Shown here: one piece after another, positions 1-12,600 of the stretch
Numbering within the stretch: the stretch's first letter is position 1
Layout of the letters: every line of letters begins with the position of its first letter
NCBI RefSeq assembly: GCF_937616625.2
Contig: NC_065570.1
Coordinates: 73,931,665-73,995,664, forward strand
DNA from: Mercurialis annua
Lineage: Eukaryota > Streptophyta > Magnoliopsida > Malpighiales > Euphorbiaceae
Length of the DNA stretch: 64,000 bases
Reading direction: 5' to 3'
Position numbers and translations under genes: made by a program
The notes under the pieces: generated by a model
Databases searched by the model: none
What the model saw: the letters and a program-made list of their open reading frames with translations, nothing else
What the model was told of the DNA's origin: nothing

Positions 1-1536
1 GGGATTTTTGAAAAGTTGAGTTTAACTAGGAATTTTGTTATCTCGATAAGTTATTTGTTATTCGGACAATGTTTCTAGTTGGGATAATTTATAATCATAG
101 AAAAGTGATTTGATAAATAAATTATCGTTTTATCCCTTTTTTGGGACTTTTCTGCATTCCCCAAAATTGCTCAGGGAGGGGAATTTGGGTGCGTTTATTG
201 ACCCCCTACGTGTACCAGATGAAGTTGGAACCTAAGCGGAAGTTATCGATGGTGTTTCGGAAAATAATAATGTTCATTTGTTTTGGTAATCTGATTAATT
301 TAAGTTAGCGTTTTGATAGCCCGAAGTAGGCTAGAAAAGGGATTTTTGAAAAGTTGAGTTTAATTAGGAATTTTGTTAGCTCGATAAGTTTAGGTTATTC
401 GGACAACGTTTCTAGTTGGGATTAATTATAATCATAGAAAAGTTATTTGATAAATAAATTATCGTTTTATCCCGTTTTGGGGCTTTTCTGCATCCCCCAA
501 AATAGCTCAGGGAGGGGAGTTTGGGTGCTTTGTTTGACCTCCTACGCGCACCAGATGAAGTTGGAAGCTGAAGAAAAGTTTTAGACGGTGTTGCAAAAAA
601 TAAGAATGTCCAATTAGTTTGGTAATCAGACTGTTTTAAGTAAACGTTTTGATAGCCTGAAGTAGGCTAGAAAAGAGATTTTTGAAAAGTTGAGTTTAAC
701 TAGGAATTCTGTTAGCTCGATAATTTATTGGTCATTCGGACAATGTGTCTAGTTGGGATTATTTATAATCATAGAAAAGTGATTTGATAAATTAATTATT
801 GTTTTATCCCTTTTTGGGACTTTTCTGCATTCCCTAAAATTGCGCAGGGAGAGGAATTTGGGTGCGTTTTTGACCCCCTACGCGTACCAGATGAAGTTGG
901 AAGCTGAACAAAAGTTTTAGAAAGTGTTGCAGAAAATAAGAATGTTCAATTTGTTTGGTAATCAGACCGTTTTATGTAAGTTTTTTGATATTCTGAAGTA
1001 GGCAAGAAAAGGAATTTTTGAAAAGTTGTGTTTAATTAGGAATATTGTTATCTCGATAAGTTATCGGTTATTCGGACAACGTTTCTAGTTTGGATTAATA
1101 AAAATCATAGAAATATTATTTGATAAATTAATTATCGTTTTATCCCGTTTTTGGGGCTTTTCTGCATTCCTTAAAACAGCTCAGAGAGGGGAGTTTAGGT
1201 GCGTTGTTTGACCCCTACGCGTACCAGATGAAGTTGGAAGCTGAATAAAAGTTTTAGACGGTGTTGCAGTCAATAAGAATGTCCAATTAGTTTGGTAATC
1301 AGACTTTTTTTAGTCACCGTTTTGATAGCCCGAAGTAGGCTAGAAAAGGGATTTTTGAAAAGTTGAGTTTAACTAGGAATTTTGTTAGCTCGATAAGTTA
1401 TCAGTTATTCGAACAACGTTTCTAGTTGGGATTATTTAAAATAATAGAAAAGTTATTTGATAAATTAATTATTGTTTTATCCCATTTTTGGGGCTTTTCT
1501 GCCTTCCCCAAAACAGCTCAGGGAGGGGAGTTTGGG

Positions 1537-1940
1537 GGATATTAAACTCCCTGGGTCACTAGAGTTACCTCGAATTACATAATGATCAATAAACTTGATT
1601 TTGTTACAAAATGGTTACTGAACTGTACCTTTTGTTATAAAGGGGTGTCACTCATATAAAACGCGACGTTTTTGCTTACATGGCAAGCTTTAATTACAAA
1701 AAGGTACATAGTTCAGTGACCTTTTTGCAATAAAAAGTATAACTCAATGACTTTTTTGTAATTCATGAAAAGTTTAGTATTCTTTTTGTAACAACTTAAG
1801 CATGAAAACGATGCGTTTTATACGGGTGACACCCCTTTGTAATAAAAGGTAAAGTTCAGTGACAATTTTGTAACAAAATGAAGTTTAGTGATCATTATGT
1901 AATTCGAGGTAACCCTAGTGATCCAGGGAGTTTAATATCC
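1537..1940. mobile_element. Foldback MITE, Mutator-like, copy 1
   Basis: A 404-bp non-coding element. It begins GGATATTAAACTCCCTGGGT and ends with the near-exact inverse. Arms of about 132 bp (1537-1668 and 1809-1940) pair with roughly 13 mismatches, leaving a central ~140 bp. It is flanked by a perfect 10-bp direct repeat, GGAGTTTGGG, at 1527-1536 and 1941-1950, which is single in satellite monomers and is therefore a target-site duplication. Long terminal inverted repeats with 9-11 bp target duplications are typical of Mutator-like elements; that family assignment is inference. The centre holds degenerate ~32-bp subrepeats (GTGACTTTTTTGTAA-like). There is no transposase, so it would depend on an element elsewhere. 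Confidence 0.93.
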
Positions 1941-2619
1941 GGAGTTTGGGTGCGGTTTTTGACCCCTTAGGCGTACCGGATCAAGTTGGAACCTAAACAG
2001 AAGATTTAGACAGTGTTGCAGACAATAAAAATGTCTATTTAGTTTTGTAATCAGACTGTTTTAAATAAGTGGTTTGATAGCCCGAAATAGGTTAGAAAAG
2101 GGATTTTTGAAAAAAGTTGTGTTTAACTAGGAATTTTGTTAGCTCGATAAATTATCGGTTATTCGGACAACGTTTCTAGTTGGGATTATTGAAAATCATA
2201 TAAAAGTTATTTGATAAATTAATTATCGTTTTATCCTGTTTTTGGGGCTAGTCTGCATTCCCCAAAACAGCTCAGGGAGGAGAGTTTGGGTGTGGTTTTT
2301 GACCCCCTAAGCGTACCGGATGAAGTTGGAACTTGAACTGAAGTTTTAGAAGGTGTTGAAGAAAATAAGAATATTCAATTAGTTTGGTAATCAGACTGTT
2401 TTAAGTAAGCGTTTTGATAGCCCGAATTAGGCTAGAAAAGGGATTTTTGAAAAGTTGAGTTTAACTAGGAATTTTGTTAGCTCGATAAGTTATTTGTTAT
2501 TCGGACAATATTTCTAGTTGAGATTATTTATAATCATTGAAAAGTGATTTGATAAATAAATTATCGTTTATGCCGTTTTTGGGACTTTTCTGCATTCCCC
2601 AAACTTGCTCAGGGAGGGG

Positions 2620-5600
2620 AATTTGGGTGCGTTTATTGACCCCCTACGTGTACCAGATGAAGTTGGAACCTGAGTGGAAGTTATCGATGGTGTTTCGGAA
2701 AATAAGAACGTTCAATTGGTTTGGTAATCAGATTAATTTAAGTAAGCGTTTTGATAGCCCGAAGTAGGCTAGAAAAGGGATTTTTAAAAAGTTAATTTAA
2801 CTAGGAATTTTGTTAGCTCGATAAGTTTAGGTTATTCGGACAACGTTTCTAGTTGGGATTAATTATAATAATAGAAAAGTTATTTGATAAATAAATCATC
2901 GTTTTATCCCGTTTTTGGGGCTTTTCTGCATCCCCAAAATAGCTCAGGGAGGGGAGTTTGGGTGCTTTTTTAACCCCTACACGCACCAGATGAAGTTGGA
3001 AGCTGAACAAAAGTTTTAGACGGTATTACAGAAAATAAGAATGTCCAATTAGTTCGGTAATCAGACTGTTTTAAGTAAACGTTTTGATAGCCCGAAGTAG
3101 GCTAGAAAAGGAATTTTTGAAAAGTTGAGTTTATCTAGGAATTTTTTTAGCTCGATAAGTTTAGGTCATTCAGACAACGTTTCTAGTTGGGATTAATTAT
3201 AATCATAGAAAAGTTATTTGATAAATAAATTATTGTTTTATCCCTTTTTGGGACTTTTCTGCATTCCCTAAAATTGCTAAGGGAGAGGAATTTGGGTGGG
3301 TCTATTGACCCCCTACGTGTACCGGATGAAGATGGAACCTCAACGAAAGTTTTAGACGGTGTTGTAGAAAATAAGAATGTTCAATTTGTTTGGTAATCAG
3401 ACTGTTTTATGTAAGTGTTTTGATATTCTGAAGTAGGCAAGAAAAGGAATTTTTGAAAAATTGCGTTTAATTAGGAATATTGTTACCTCGATAAGTTATA
3501 GGTTACTCGGACAACGTTTCTAGTTGGGATTAATAAAAATCATAGAAATGTTATTTGATAAATTAATTATCGTTTTATCCCGTTTTTTGGGATTTTCTGC
3601 ATTCCTTAAAACAGCTCAGGGAGGGGAGTTTAGGTGCGTTTTTTGACCCCATACGCGTACCGGATGAAGTTGGAAGCTGAACAAAAGTTTTATACGGTGT
3701 TGCAGTCAATAAGAATGTCGGTTATTCGAACAACGTTTCTAGTTGGGATTATTTAAAATAATAAAAAAGTTATTTGATAAATTAATTATTGTTTTATCCC
3801 ATTTTTTGGGGCTTTTCTGCATTCCCCAAAACAGCTCAGGGAGGGGAGTTTGGGTGCGTTTTTTGACCCCTTACATGTACCGGATCAAGTTGGAACCTAA
3901 ACGGAAGTTTTAGACAGTGTTGCAGACAATAAAAATGCCTATATAGTTTTGTAATCAGACTGTTTTAAGTAAGTGGTTTGATAGCCCGAAATAGGATAAA
4001 AAAGAGATTTTTGAAAAGTTGTGTTTAACTAGGAATTTTGTTAGCTCGATAAATTATCGGTTATTCGGACAACGTTTCTAGTTGGGATTATTGAAAATCA
4101 TATAAAAGTTATTTGATAAATTAATTATCGTTTTATCCTGTTTTTGGGGCTAGTCTGCATTCCCAAAAACAGCTCAGGGAGAAGAGTTTGGGTGTATTTT
4201 TTGACCCCCTACGCGTACCGGATGAAGTTGGAACTTAAACGGAAGTTTTAGAAGGTGTTTAAGAAAATAAGAATATTCAATTAGTTTGGTAATCAGACTG
4301 TATTAAGTAAGCGTTTTGATAGCCCGAAATAGACTAGAAAAGGGATTTTTTAAAAGTTGAGTTTAACTAGGAATTTTGTTAGCTCGATAATTTATTTGTT
4401 ATTCGGACAATGTTTCTAGTTGGGATTATTTATAATCATAGAAAAGTGATTTGATAAATAAATTATCGTTTTATCCCTTTTTTGGGACTTTTCTGCATTC
4501 CCCAAAATTGCTCAGGGAGGGGAATTTGGGTGCGTTTATTGACCCCCTACGTGTACCAGATGAAGTTGGAACCTGAGTGGAAGTTATCGATGGTGTTTCG
4601 GAAAATAAGAACGTTCAATTGGTTTGGTAATCAGATTAATTTAAGTAAGCGTTTTGATAGCCCGAAGTAGGCTAGAAAAGGGATTTTTAAAAAGTTAATT
4701 TAACTAGGAATTTTGTTAGCTCGATAAGTTTAGGTTATTCGGACAACGTTTCTAGTTGGGATTAATTATAATAATAGAAAAGTTATTTGATAAATAAATC
4801 ATCGTTTTATCCCGTTTTTGGGGCTTTTCTGCATCCCCAAAATAGCTCAGGGAGGGGAGTTTGGGTGCTTTTTTAACCCCTACACGCACCAGATGAAGTT
4901 GGAAGCTGAACAAAAGTTTTAGACGGTATTACAGAAAATAAGAATGTCCAATTAGTTCGGTAATCAGACTGTTTTAAGTAAACGTTTTGATAGCCCGAAG
5001 TAGGCTAGAAAAGGAATTTTTGAAAAGTTGAGTTTATCTAGGAATTTTTTTAGCTCGATAAGTTTAGGTAATTCAGACAACGTTTCTAGTTGGGATTAAT
5101 TATAATCATAGAAAAGTTATTTGATAAATAAATTATTGTTTTATCCCTTTTTGGGACTTTTCTGCATTCCCTAAAATTGCTAAGGGAGAGGAATTTGGGT
5201 GGGTCTATTGACCCCCTACGTGTACCGGATGAAGATGGAACCTCAACGAAAGTTTTAGACGGTGTTGTAGAAAATAAGAATGTTCAATTTGTTTGGTAAT
5301 CAGACTGTTTTATGTAAGTGTTTTGATATTCTGAAGTAGGCAAGAAAAGGAATTTTTGAAAAATTGCGTTTAATTAGGAATATTGTTACCTCGATAAGTT
5401 ATAGGTTACTCGGACAACGTTTCTAGTTGGGATTAATAAAAATCATAGAAATGTTATTTGATAAATTAATTATCGTTTTATCCCGTTTTTTGGGATTTTC
5501 TGCATTCCTTAAAACAGCTCAGGGAGGGGAGTTTAGGTGCGTTTTTTGACCCCATACGCGTACCGGATGAAGTTGGAAGCTGAACAAAAGTTTTATACGG

Positions 5601-6318
5601 TGTTGCAGTCAATAAGAATGTCGGTTATTCGAACAACGTTTCTAGTTGGGATTATTTAAAATAATAAAAAAGTTATTTGATAAATTAATTATTGTTTTAT
5701 CCCATTTTTTGGGGCTTTTCTGCATTCCCCAAAACAGCTCAGGGAGGGGAGTTTGGGTGCGTTTTTTGACCCCTTACATGTACCGGATCAAGTTGGAACC
5801 TAAACGGAAGTTTTAGACAGTGTTGCAGACAATAAAAATGCCTATATAGTTTTGTAATCAGACTGTTTTAAGTAAGTGGTTTGATAGCCCGAAATAGGAT
5901 AAAAAAGAGATTTTTGAAAAGTTGTGTTTAACTAGGAATTTTGTTAGCTCGATAAATTATCGGTTATTCGGACAACGTTTCTAGTTGGGATTATTGAAAA
6001 TCATATAAAAGTTATTTGATAAATTAATTATCGTTTTATCCTGTTTTTGGGGCTAGTCTGCATTCCCAAAAACAGCTCAGGGAGAAGAGTTTGGGTGTAT
6101 TTTTTGACCCCCTACGCGTACCGGATGAAGTTGGAACTTAAACGGAAGTTTTAGAAGGTGTTTAAGAAAATAAGAATATTCAATTAGTTTGGTAATCAGA
6201 CTGTATTAAGTAAGCGTTTTGATAGCCCGAAATAGACTAGAAAAGGGATTTTTTAAAAGTTGAGTTTAACTAGGAATTTTGTTAGCTCGATAATTTATTT
6301 GTTATTCGGACAATGTTT
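2620..6318 (+). repeat. Tandem ~1.9-kb hexamer duplication
   Basis: The segment of about 2620-4415 repeats almost exactly at 4522-6318, an offset of about 1902 bp. The period equals six monomers minus a 119-bp deletion carried by one of them (joins at 3719/3720 and 5622/5623). Differences are few (for example AGGTCATT at ~3163 versus AGGTAATT at ~5067). Edges are placed where type-specific differences begin: CCCCAAACTTGC versus CCCCAAAATTGC on the left and TTATTTATAATC versus TTAATTATAATT on the right. The same structure recurs in copy 2 of the 9.61-kb unit. Confidence 0.8.
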
Positions 6319-9300
6319 CTAGTTGGGATTAATTATAATTATAGAAAAGTTATTTGATAAATAAATTATCGTTTTATCCCGTTTTGGGGTTTTTCTGCAT
6401 CCCCCAAAATAGCTCAGGGAGGGGAGTTTGGGTGCTTTGTTTGACCCCCTACGCGCACCAGATGAAGTTGGAAGCTGAAGAAAAGTTTTAGACGGTGTTG
6501 CAAAAAATAAGAATGTCCAATTAGTTTGGTAATCAGACTGTTTTAAGTAAACGTTTTGATAGCCTGAAGTAGGCTAGAAAAGAGATTTTTGAAAAGTTGA
6601 GTTTAACTAGGAATTCTGTTAGCTCGATAATTTATTGGTCATTCGGACAATGTGTCTAGTTGGGATTATTTATAATCATAGAAAAGTGATTTGATAAATA
6701 AATTATTTATTTATCCCTTTTTGGGACTTTTCTGCATTCCCTAAAATTGCTAAGGGAGAGGAATTTGGGTGCGTTTATTAACCCTCTACGTGTACCGGAT
6801 GAAGATGGAACCTCAACGGAAGTTTTAGACGGTGTTGCAGAAAATAAGAATGTTCAATTTGTTTGGTAATCAGACCGTTTTATGTAAGTGTTTTGATACC
6901 CTGAAGTAGGCAAGAAAAGGGATTTTTGAAAAGTTGCGTTTAATTAGGAATATTGTTACCTCGATAAGTTATCGGTTATTTGGACGACGTTTCTAGTTGG
7001 GATTAATAAAAATCATAGAAATGTGATTTGATAGATTAATTATCGTTTTATCCCGTTTTTGGGGCTTTTATGCATTCCTTAAAACAGCTCAGGGAGGAGA
7101 GTTTAGGTGCGTTTTTTGACCCCTACGCGTACCAGATGAAGTTGGAAGCTGAACAAAAGTTTTTGACGGTGTTGCAGTCAATAAGAATGTCCAATTAGTT
7201 TGGTAATCAGACTTTTTTTAGTCAGCGTTTTGATAGCCCGAGGTAGGCTAGAAAAGGGATTTTTGAAAAGTTGAGTTTAACTAGGAATTTTGTTAGCTCG
7301 ATAAGTTATCGGTTATTCGAACAACGTTTCTAGTTGGGATTATTTAAAATAATAGAAAAGTTATTTGATAAATTAATTATTGTTTTAGCCCATTTTTGGG
7401 GCTTTTCTGCATTCCCCAAAACAGCTCAGGGAGGGGAGTTTGGGTGCGTTTTGTTGACCCCTTACGCGTACCGGATCAAGTTGGAACCTAAACGGAAGTT
7501 TTAGACAGTGTTGCAGACAATAAAAATGTCAATTTAGTTTTGTAATCAGACTGTTTTAAGTAAGTGGTTTGATAGCCCGAAATAGGATAGAAAAGGGGTT
7601 TTTGAAAAGTTGTGTTTAACTAGGAATTTTGTTAGCTCGATAAATTATCGGTTATTCGGACAACGTTTCTAGTTGGGATTATTAAAAATCATATAAAAGT
7701 TATTTGATAAATTAATTATCGTTTTATCCTGTTTTTGGGGCTAGTCTCCATTCCCAAAAACAGCTCTGGGAGGAGAGTTTAGGTGTGTTTTTTACGCGTA
7801 CCGGATGAAGTTGGAACTTCAACGGAAGTTTTAGAAGGTGTTGAAGAAAATAAGAATATTCAATTAGTTTGGTAATCAGACTGTTTTAAGTAAGCGTTTT
7901 GATAGCCCGAAGTAGGCTAGAAAAATATTTTTGAAAAGTTAAGTTTAACTAGGAATTTTGTTAGCTCGATAAGTTATTTGTTATTCGGACAATGTTTCTA
8001 GTTGGGATAATTTATAATCATAGAAAAGTGATTTGATAAATAAATTATCGTGTTATCCCGTTTTTGGGACTTTTCTGCATTCCCCAAAATTGCTCAGGGA
8101 GGGGAATTTGGGTGCGTTTATTGACCCCCTACGTGTACCAGATGAAGTTGGAACCTGAGCGGAAGTTATCGATGGTCTTTCGGAAAATAATAATGTTCAT
8201 TTGGTTTGGTAATCAGATTAATTTAAGTTAGCGTTTTGATAGCCCGAAGTAGCTAGAAAAGGGATTTTTGAAAAGTTGAGTTTAATTAGGAATTTTGTTA
8301 GCTCGATAAGTTTAGGTTATTCAGCCAATGTTTCTAGTTGGGATTAATTATAATTATAGAAAAGTTATTTGATAAATAAATTATCGTTTTATCCCTTTTT
8401 TGGGGCTTTTCTGCATCCCCCAAAATAGCTCAGGGAGGGTAGTTTGGGTGCTTTTTTTTGACCCCCTACGCGTACCGGATGAAGTTGGAAGCTGAACAAA
8501 AGTTTTAGACGGTGTTGCAGAAAATAAGAATGTCCAATTAGTTCGGTAATCAGACTGTATTAAGTAAACATTTTTGATAGCCTGAAGTAGGCTAGAAAAG
8601 GGATTTTTGAAAAGTTGAGTTTAACTAGGAATATTGTTACCTCGATAAGTTATCGGTTATTCGGACAACGTTTCTAGTTGAGATTAATAAAAATCATAGA
8701 AATGTTATTTGATAAATTAATTATCGTTTTATCCCGTTTTTGGGACTTTTGCATTCCTTAAAACAGCTCAGGGAGGGGAGTTTAGGTGCGTTTTTTGACC
8801 CCCTACGCGTACCGGATGAAGTTGGAAGCTGAACAAAAGTTTTAGACGGTGTTGCAGTCAATAAGAATGTCCAATATGTTTGGTAATCAGACTTTTTTTA
8901 GTCAGAGTTTTGATAGCCCGAAGTAGGCTAGAAAAGGGATTTTTGAAAAGTTGAGTTTCACTAGGAATTTTGTTAGCTCGATAAGTAATCGGTTATTCAA
9001 ACAACGTTTCTAGTTGGAATTATTTAAAATAATAGAAAAGTTATTTGATAAATTAATTATTGTTTTATCCCATTTTTGGGGCTTTTCTGCATTCCCCAAA
9101 ACAACTCAGGGAGGGGAGTTTGGGTGCGTTTTTTGACCCCTTAGGCGTACCGGATCAAGTTGGAACCTAAACGGAAGTTTTAGACAGTGTTGCAGACAAT
9201 AAAAATATCTATTTAGTTTTGTAATCAGACTGTTTTAGGTAAGTGGTTTGATAGTCCGAAATAGGATAGAAACGGGATTTTTGAAAAGTTTTGTTTAACT

Positions 9301-9611
9301 AGGAATTTTGTTAGCTCGATAAATTATCGGTTATTCGGACAACGTCTCTAGTTGGGATTATTGAAATTAATACAAAAGTTATTTGATAAATTAATTATCG
9401 TTTTATCCTGTTTTTGGAGCTAGTCTGCATTCCCCAAAACAGCTCAGGGAGGAGAGTTTGGGTGTGTTTTTTGACCCCGTACGCGTACCAGATGAAGTTG
9501 GAACTTAAACAAAAGTTTTAGAAGGTGTTGAAGAAAATAAGAATATTCAATTAGTTTTGTAATCAGACTGTTTTAAGTAAGCGTTTTGATAGCCCGAAGT
9601 AGGCTAGAAAA

Positions 9612-12600
9612 GGGATTTTTGAAAAGTTGAGTTTAACTAGGAATTTTGTTATCTCGATAAGTTATTTGTTATTCGGACAATGTTTCTAGTTGGGATAATT
9701 TATAATCATAGAAAAGTGATTTGATAAATAAATTATCGTTTTATCCCTTTTTTGGGACTTTTCTGCATTCCCCAAAATTGCTCAGGGAGGGGAATTTGGG
9801 TGCGTTTATTGACCCCCTACGTGTACCAGATGAAGTTGGAACCTAAGCGGAAGTTATCGATGGTGTTTCGGAAAATAATAATGTTCATTTGTTTTGGTAA
9901 TCAGATTAATTTAAGTTAGCGTTTTGATAGCCCGAAGTAGGCTAGAAAAGGGATTTTTGAAAAGTTGAGTTTAATTAGGAATTTTGTTAGCTCGATAAGT
10001 TTAGGTTATTCGGACAACGTTTCTAGTTGGGATTAATTATAATCATAGAAAAGTTATTTGATAAATAAATTATCGTTTTATCCCGTTTTGGGGCTTTTCT
10101 GCATCCCCCAAAATAGCTCAGGGAGGGGAGTTTGGGTGCTTTGTTTGACCTCCTACGCGCACCAGATGAAGTTGGAAGCTGAAGAAAAGTTTTAGACGGT
10201 GTTGCAAAAAATAAGAATGTCCAATTAGTTTGGTAATCAGACTGTTTTAAGTAAACGTTTTGATAGCCTGAAGTAGGCTAGAAAAGAGATTTTTGAAAAG
10301 TTGAGTTTAACTAGGAATTCTGTTAGCTCGATAATTTATTGGTCATTCGGACAATGTGTCTAGTTGGGATTATTTATAATCATAGAAAAGTGATTTGATA
10401 AATTAATTATTGTTTTATCCCTTTTTGGGACTTTTCTGCATTCCCTAAAATTGCGCAGGGAGAGGAATTTGGGTGCGTTTTTGACCCCCTACGCGTACCA
10501 GATGAAGTTGGAAGCTGAACAAAAGTTTTAGAAAGTGTTGCAGAAAATAAGAATGTTCAATTTGTTTGGTAATCAGACCGTTTTATGTAAGTTTTTTGAT
10601 ATTCTGAAGTAGGCAAGAAAAGGAATTTTTGAAAAGTTGTGTTTAATTAGGAATATTGTTATCTCGATAAGTTATCGGTTATTCGGACAACGTTTCTAGT
10701 TTGGATTAATAAAAATCATAGAAATATTATTTGATAAATTAATTATCGTTTTATCCCGTTTTTGGGGCTTTTCTGCATTCCTTAAAACAGCTCAGAGAGG
10801 GGAGTTTAGGTGCGTTGTTTGACCCCTACGCGTACCAGATGAAGTTGGAAGCTGAATAAAAGTTTTAGACGGTGTTGCAGTCAATAAGAATGTCCAATTA
10901 GTTTGGTAATCAGACTTTTTTTAGTCACCGTTTTGATAGCCCGAAGTAGGCTAGAAAAGGGATTTTTGAAAAGTTGAGTTTAACTAGGAATTTTGTTAGC
11001 TCGATAAGTTATCAGTTATTCGAACAACGTTTCTAGTTGGGATTATTTAAAATAATAGAAAAGTTATTTGATAAATTAATTATTGTTTTATCCCATTTTT
11101 GGGGCTTTTCTGCCTTCCCCAAAACAGCTCAGGGAGGGGAGTTTGGGGGATATTAAACTCCCTGGGTCACTAGAGTTACCTCGAATTACATAATGATCAA
11201 TAAACTTGATTTTGTTACAAAATGGTTACTGAACTGTACCTTTTGTTATAAAGGGGTGTCACTCATATAAAACGCGACGTTTTTGCTTACATGGCAAGCT
11301 TTAATTACAAAAAGGTACATAGTTCAGTGACCTTTTTGCAATAAAAAGTATAACTCAATGACTTTTTTGTAATTCATGAAAAGTTTAGTATTCTTTTTGT
11401 AACAACTTAAGCATGAAAACGATGCGTTTTATACGGGTGACACCCCTTTGTAATAAAAGGTAAAGTTCAGTGACAATTTTGTAACAAAATGAAGTTTAGT
11501 GATCATTATGTAATTCGAGGTAACCCTAGTGATCCAGGGAGTTTAATATCCGGAGTTTGGGTGCGGTTTTTGACCCCTTAGGCGTACCGGATCAAGTTGG
11601 AACCTAAACAGAAGATTTAGACAGTGTTGCAGACAATAAAAATGTCTATTTAGTTTTGTAATCAGACTGTTTTAAATAAGTGGTTTGATAGCCCGAAATA
11701 GGTTAGAAAAGGGATTTTTGAAAAAAGTTGTGTTTAACTAGGAATTTTGTTAGCTCGATAAATTATCGGTTATTCGGACAACGTTTCTAGTTGGGATTAT
11801 TGAAAATCATATAAAAGTTATTTGATAAATTAATTATCGTTTTATCCTGTTTTTGGGGCTAGTCTGCATTCCCCAAAACAGCTCAGGGAGGAGAGTTTGG
11901 GTGTGGTTTTTGACCCCCTAAGCGTACCGGATGAAGTTGGAACTTGAACTGAAGTTTTAGAAGGTGTTGAAGAAAATAAGAATATTCAATTAGTTTGGTA
12001 ATCAGACTGTTTTAAGTAAGCGTTTTGATAGCCCGAATTAGGCTAGAAAAGGGATTTTTGAAAAGTTGAGTTTAAATAGGAATTTTGTTAGCTCGATAAG
12101 TTATTTGTTATTCGGACAATGTTTCTAGTTGAGATTATTTATAATCATTGAAAAGTGATTTGATAAATAAATTATCGTTTATGCCGTTTTTGGGACTTTT
12201 CTGCATTCCCCAAACTTGCTCAGGGAGGGGAATTTGGGTGCGTTTATTGACCCCCTACGTGTACCAGATGAAGTTGGAACCTGAGTGGAAGTTATCGATG
12301 GTGTTTCGGAAAATAAGAACGTTCAATTGGTTTGGTAATCAGATTAATTTAAGTAAGCGTTTTGATAGCCCGAAGTAGGCTAGAAAAGGGATTTTTAAAA
12401 AGTTAATTTAACTAGGAATTTTGTTAGCTCGATAAGTTTAGGTTATTCGGACAACGTTTCTAGTTGGGATTAATTATAATAATAGAAAAGTTATTTGATA
12501 AATAAATCATCGTTTTATCCCGTTTTTGGGGCTTTTCTGCATCCCCAAAATAGCTCAGGGAGGGGAGTTTGGGTGCTTTTTTAACCCCTACACGCACCAG

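Larger units (their letters stand above)
1..9611 (+). repeat. 9.61-kb higher-order repeat, copy 1
   Basis: About 28 monomers plus one MITE. The sequence at 1 (GGGATTTTTGAAAAGTTGAG, then TTATCTCGATAAG) reappears at 9612 with the same order of monomer types, MITE and deletion variants. Reading the two copies side by side I noticed only about ten differences, including 290 (CTG versus CAG), 5069, 5846, 5955, 6123, 7727 and a 1-bp deletion in copy 2 near 14,449. The true left boundary may lie outside the window. Confidence 0.93.

Noticed and set aside
640..680. tRNA-like hairpin from TAGCCCGAAGTAGGCTA
   Set aside because: Only one 5-bp stem; no cloverleaf, A/B boxes or acceptor stem around it in any monomer.
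1537..1940. Palindromic element as a solo LTR or intron
   Set aside because: Ends are inverted, not TG...CA, and a 10-bp target duplication flanks it, so a DNA-type MITE fits better.
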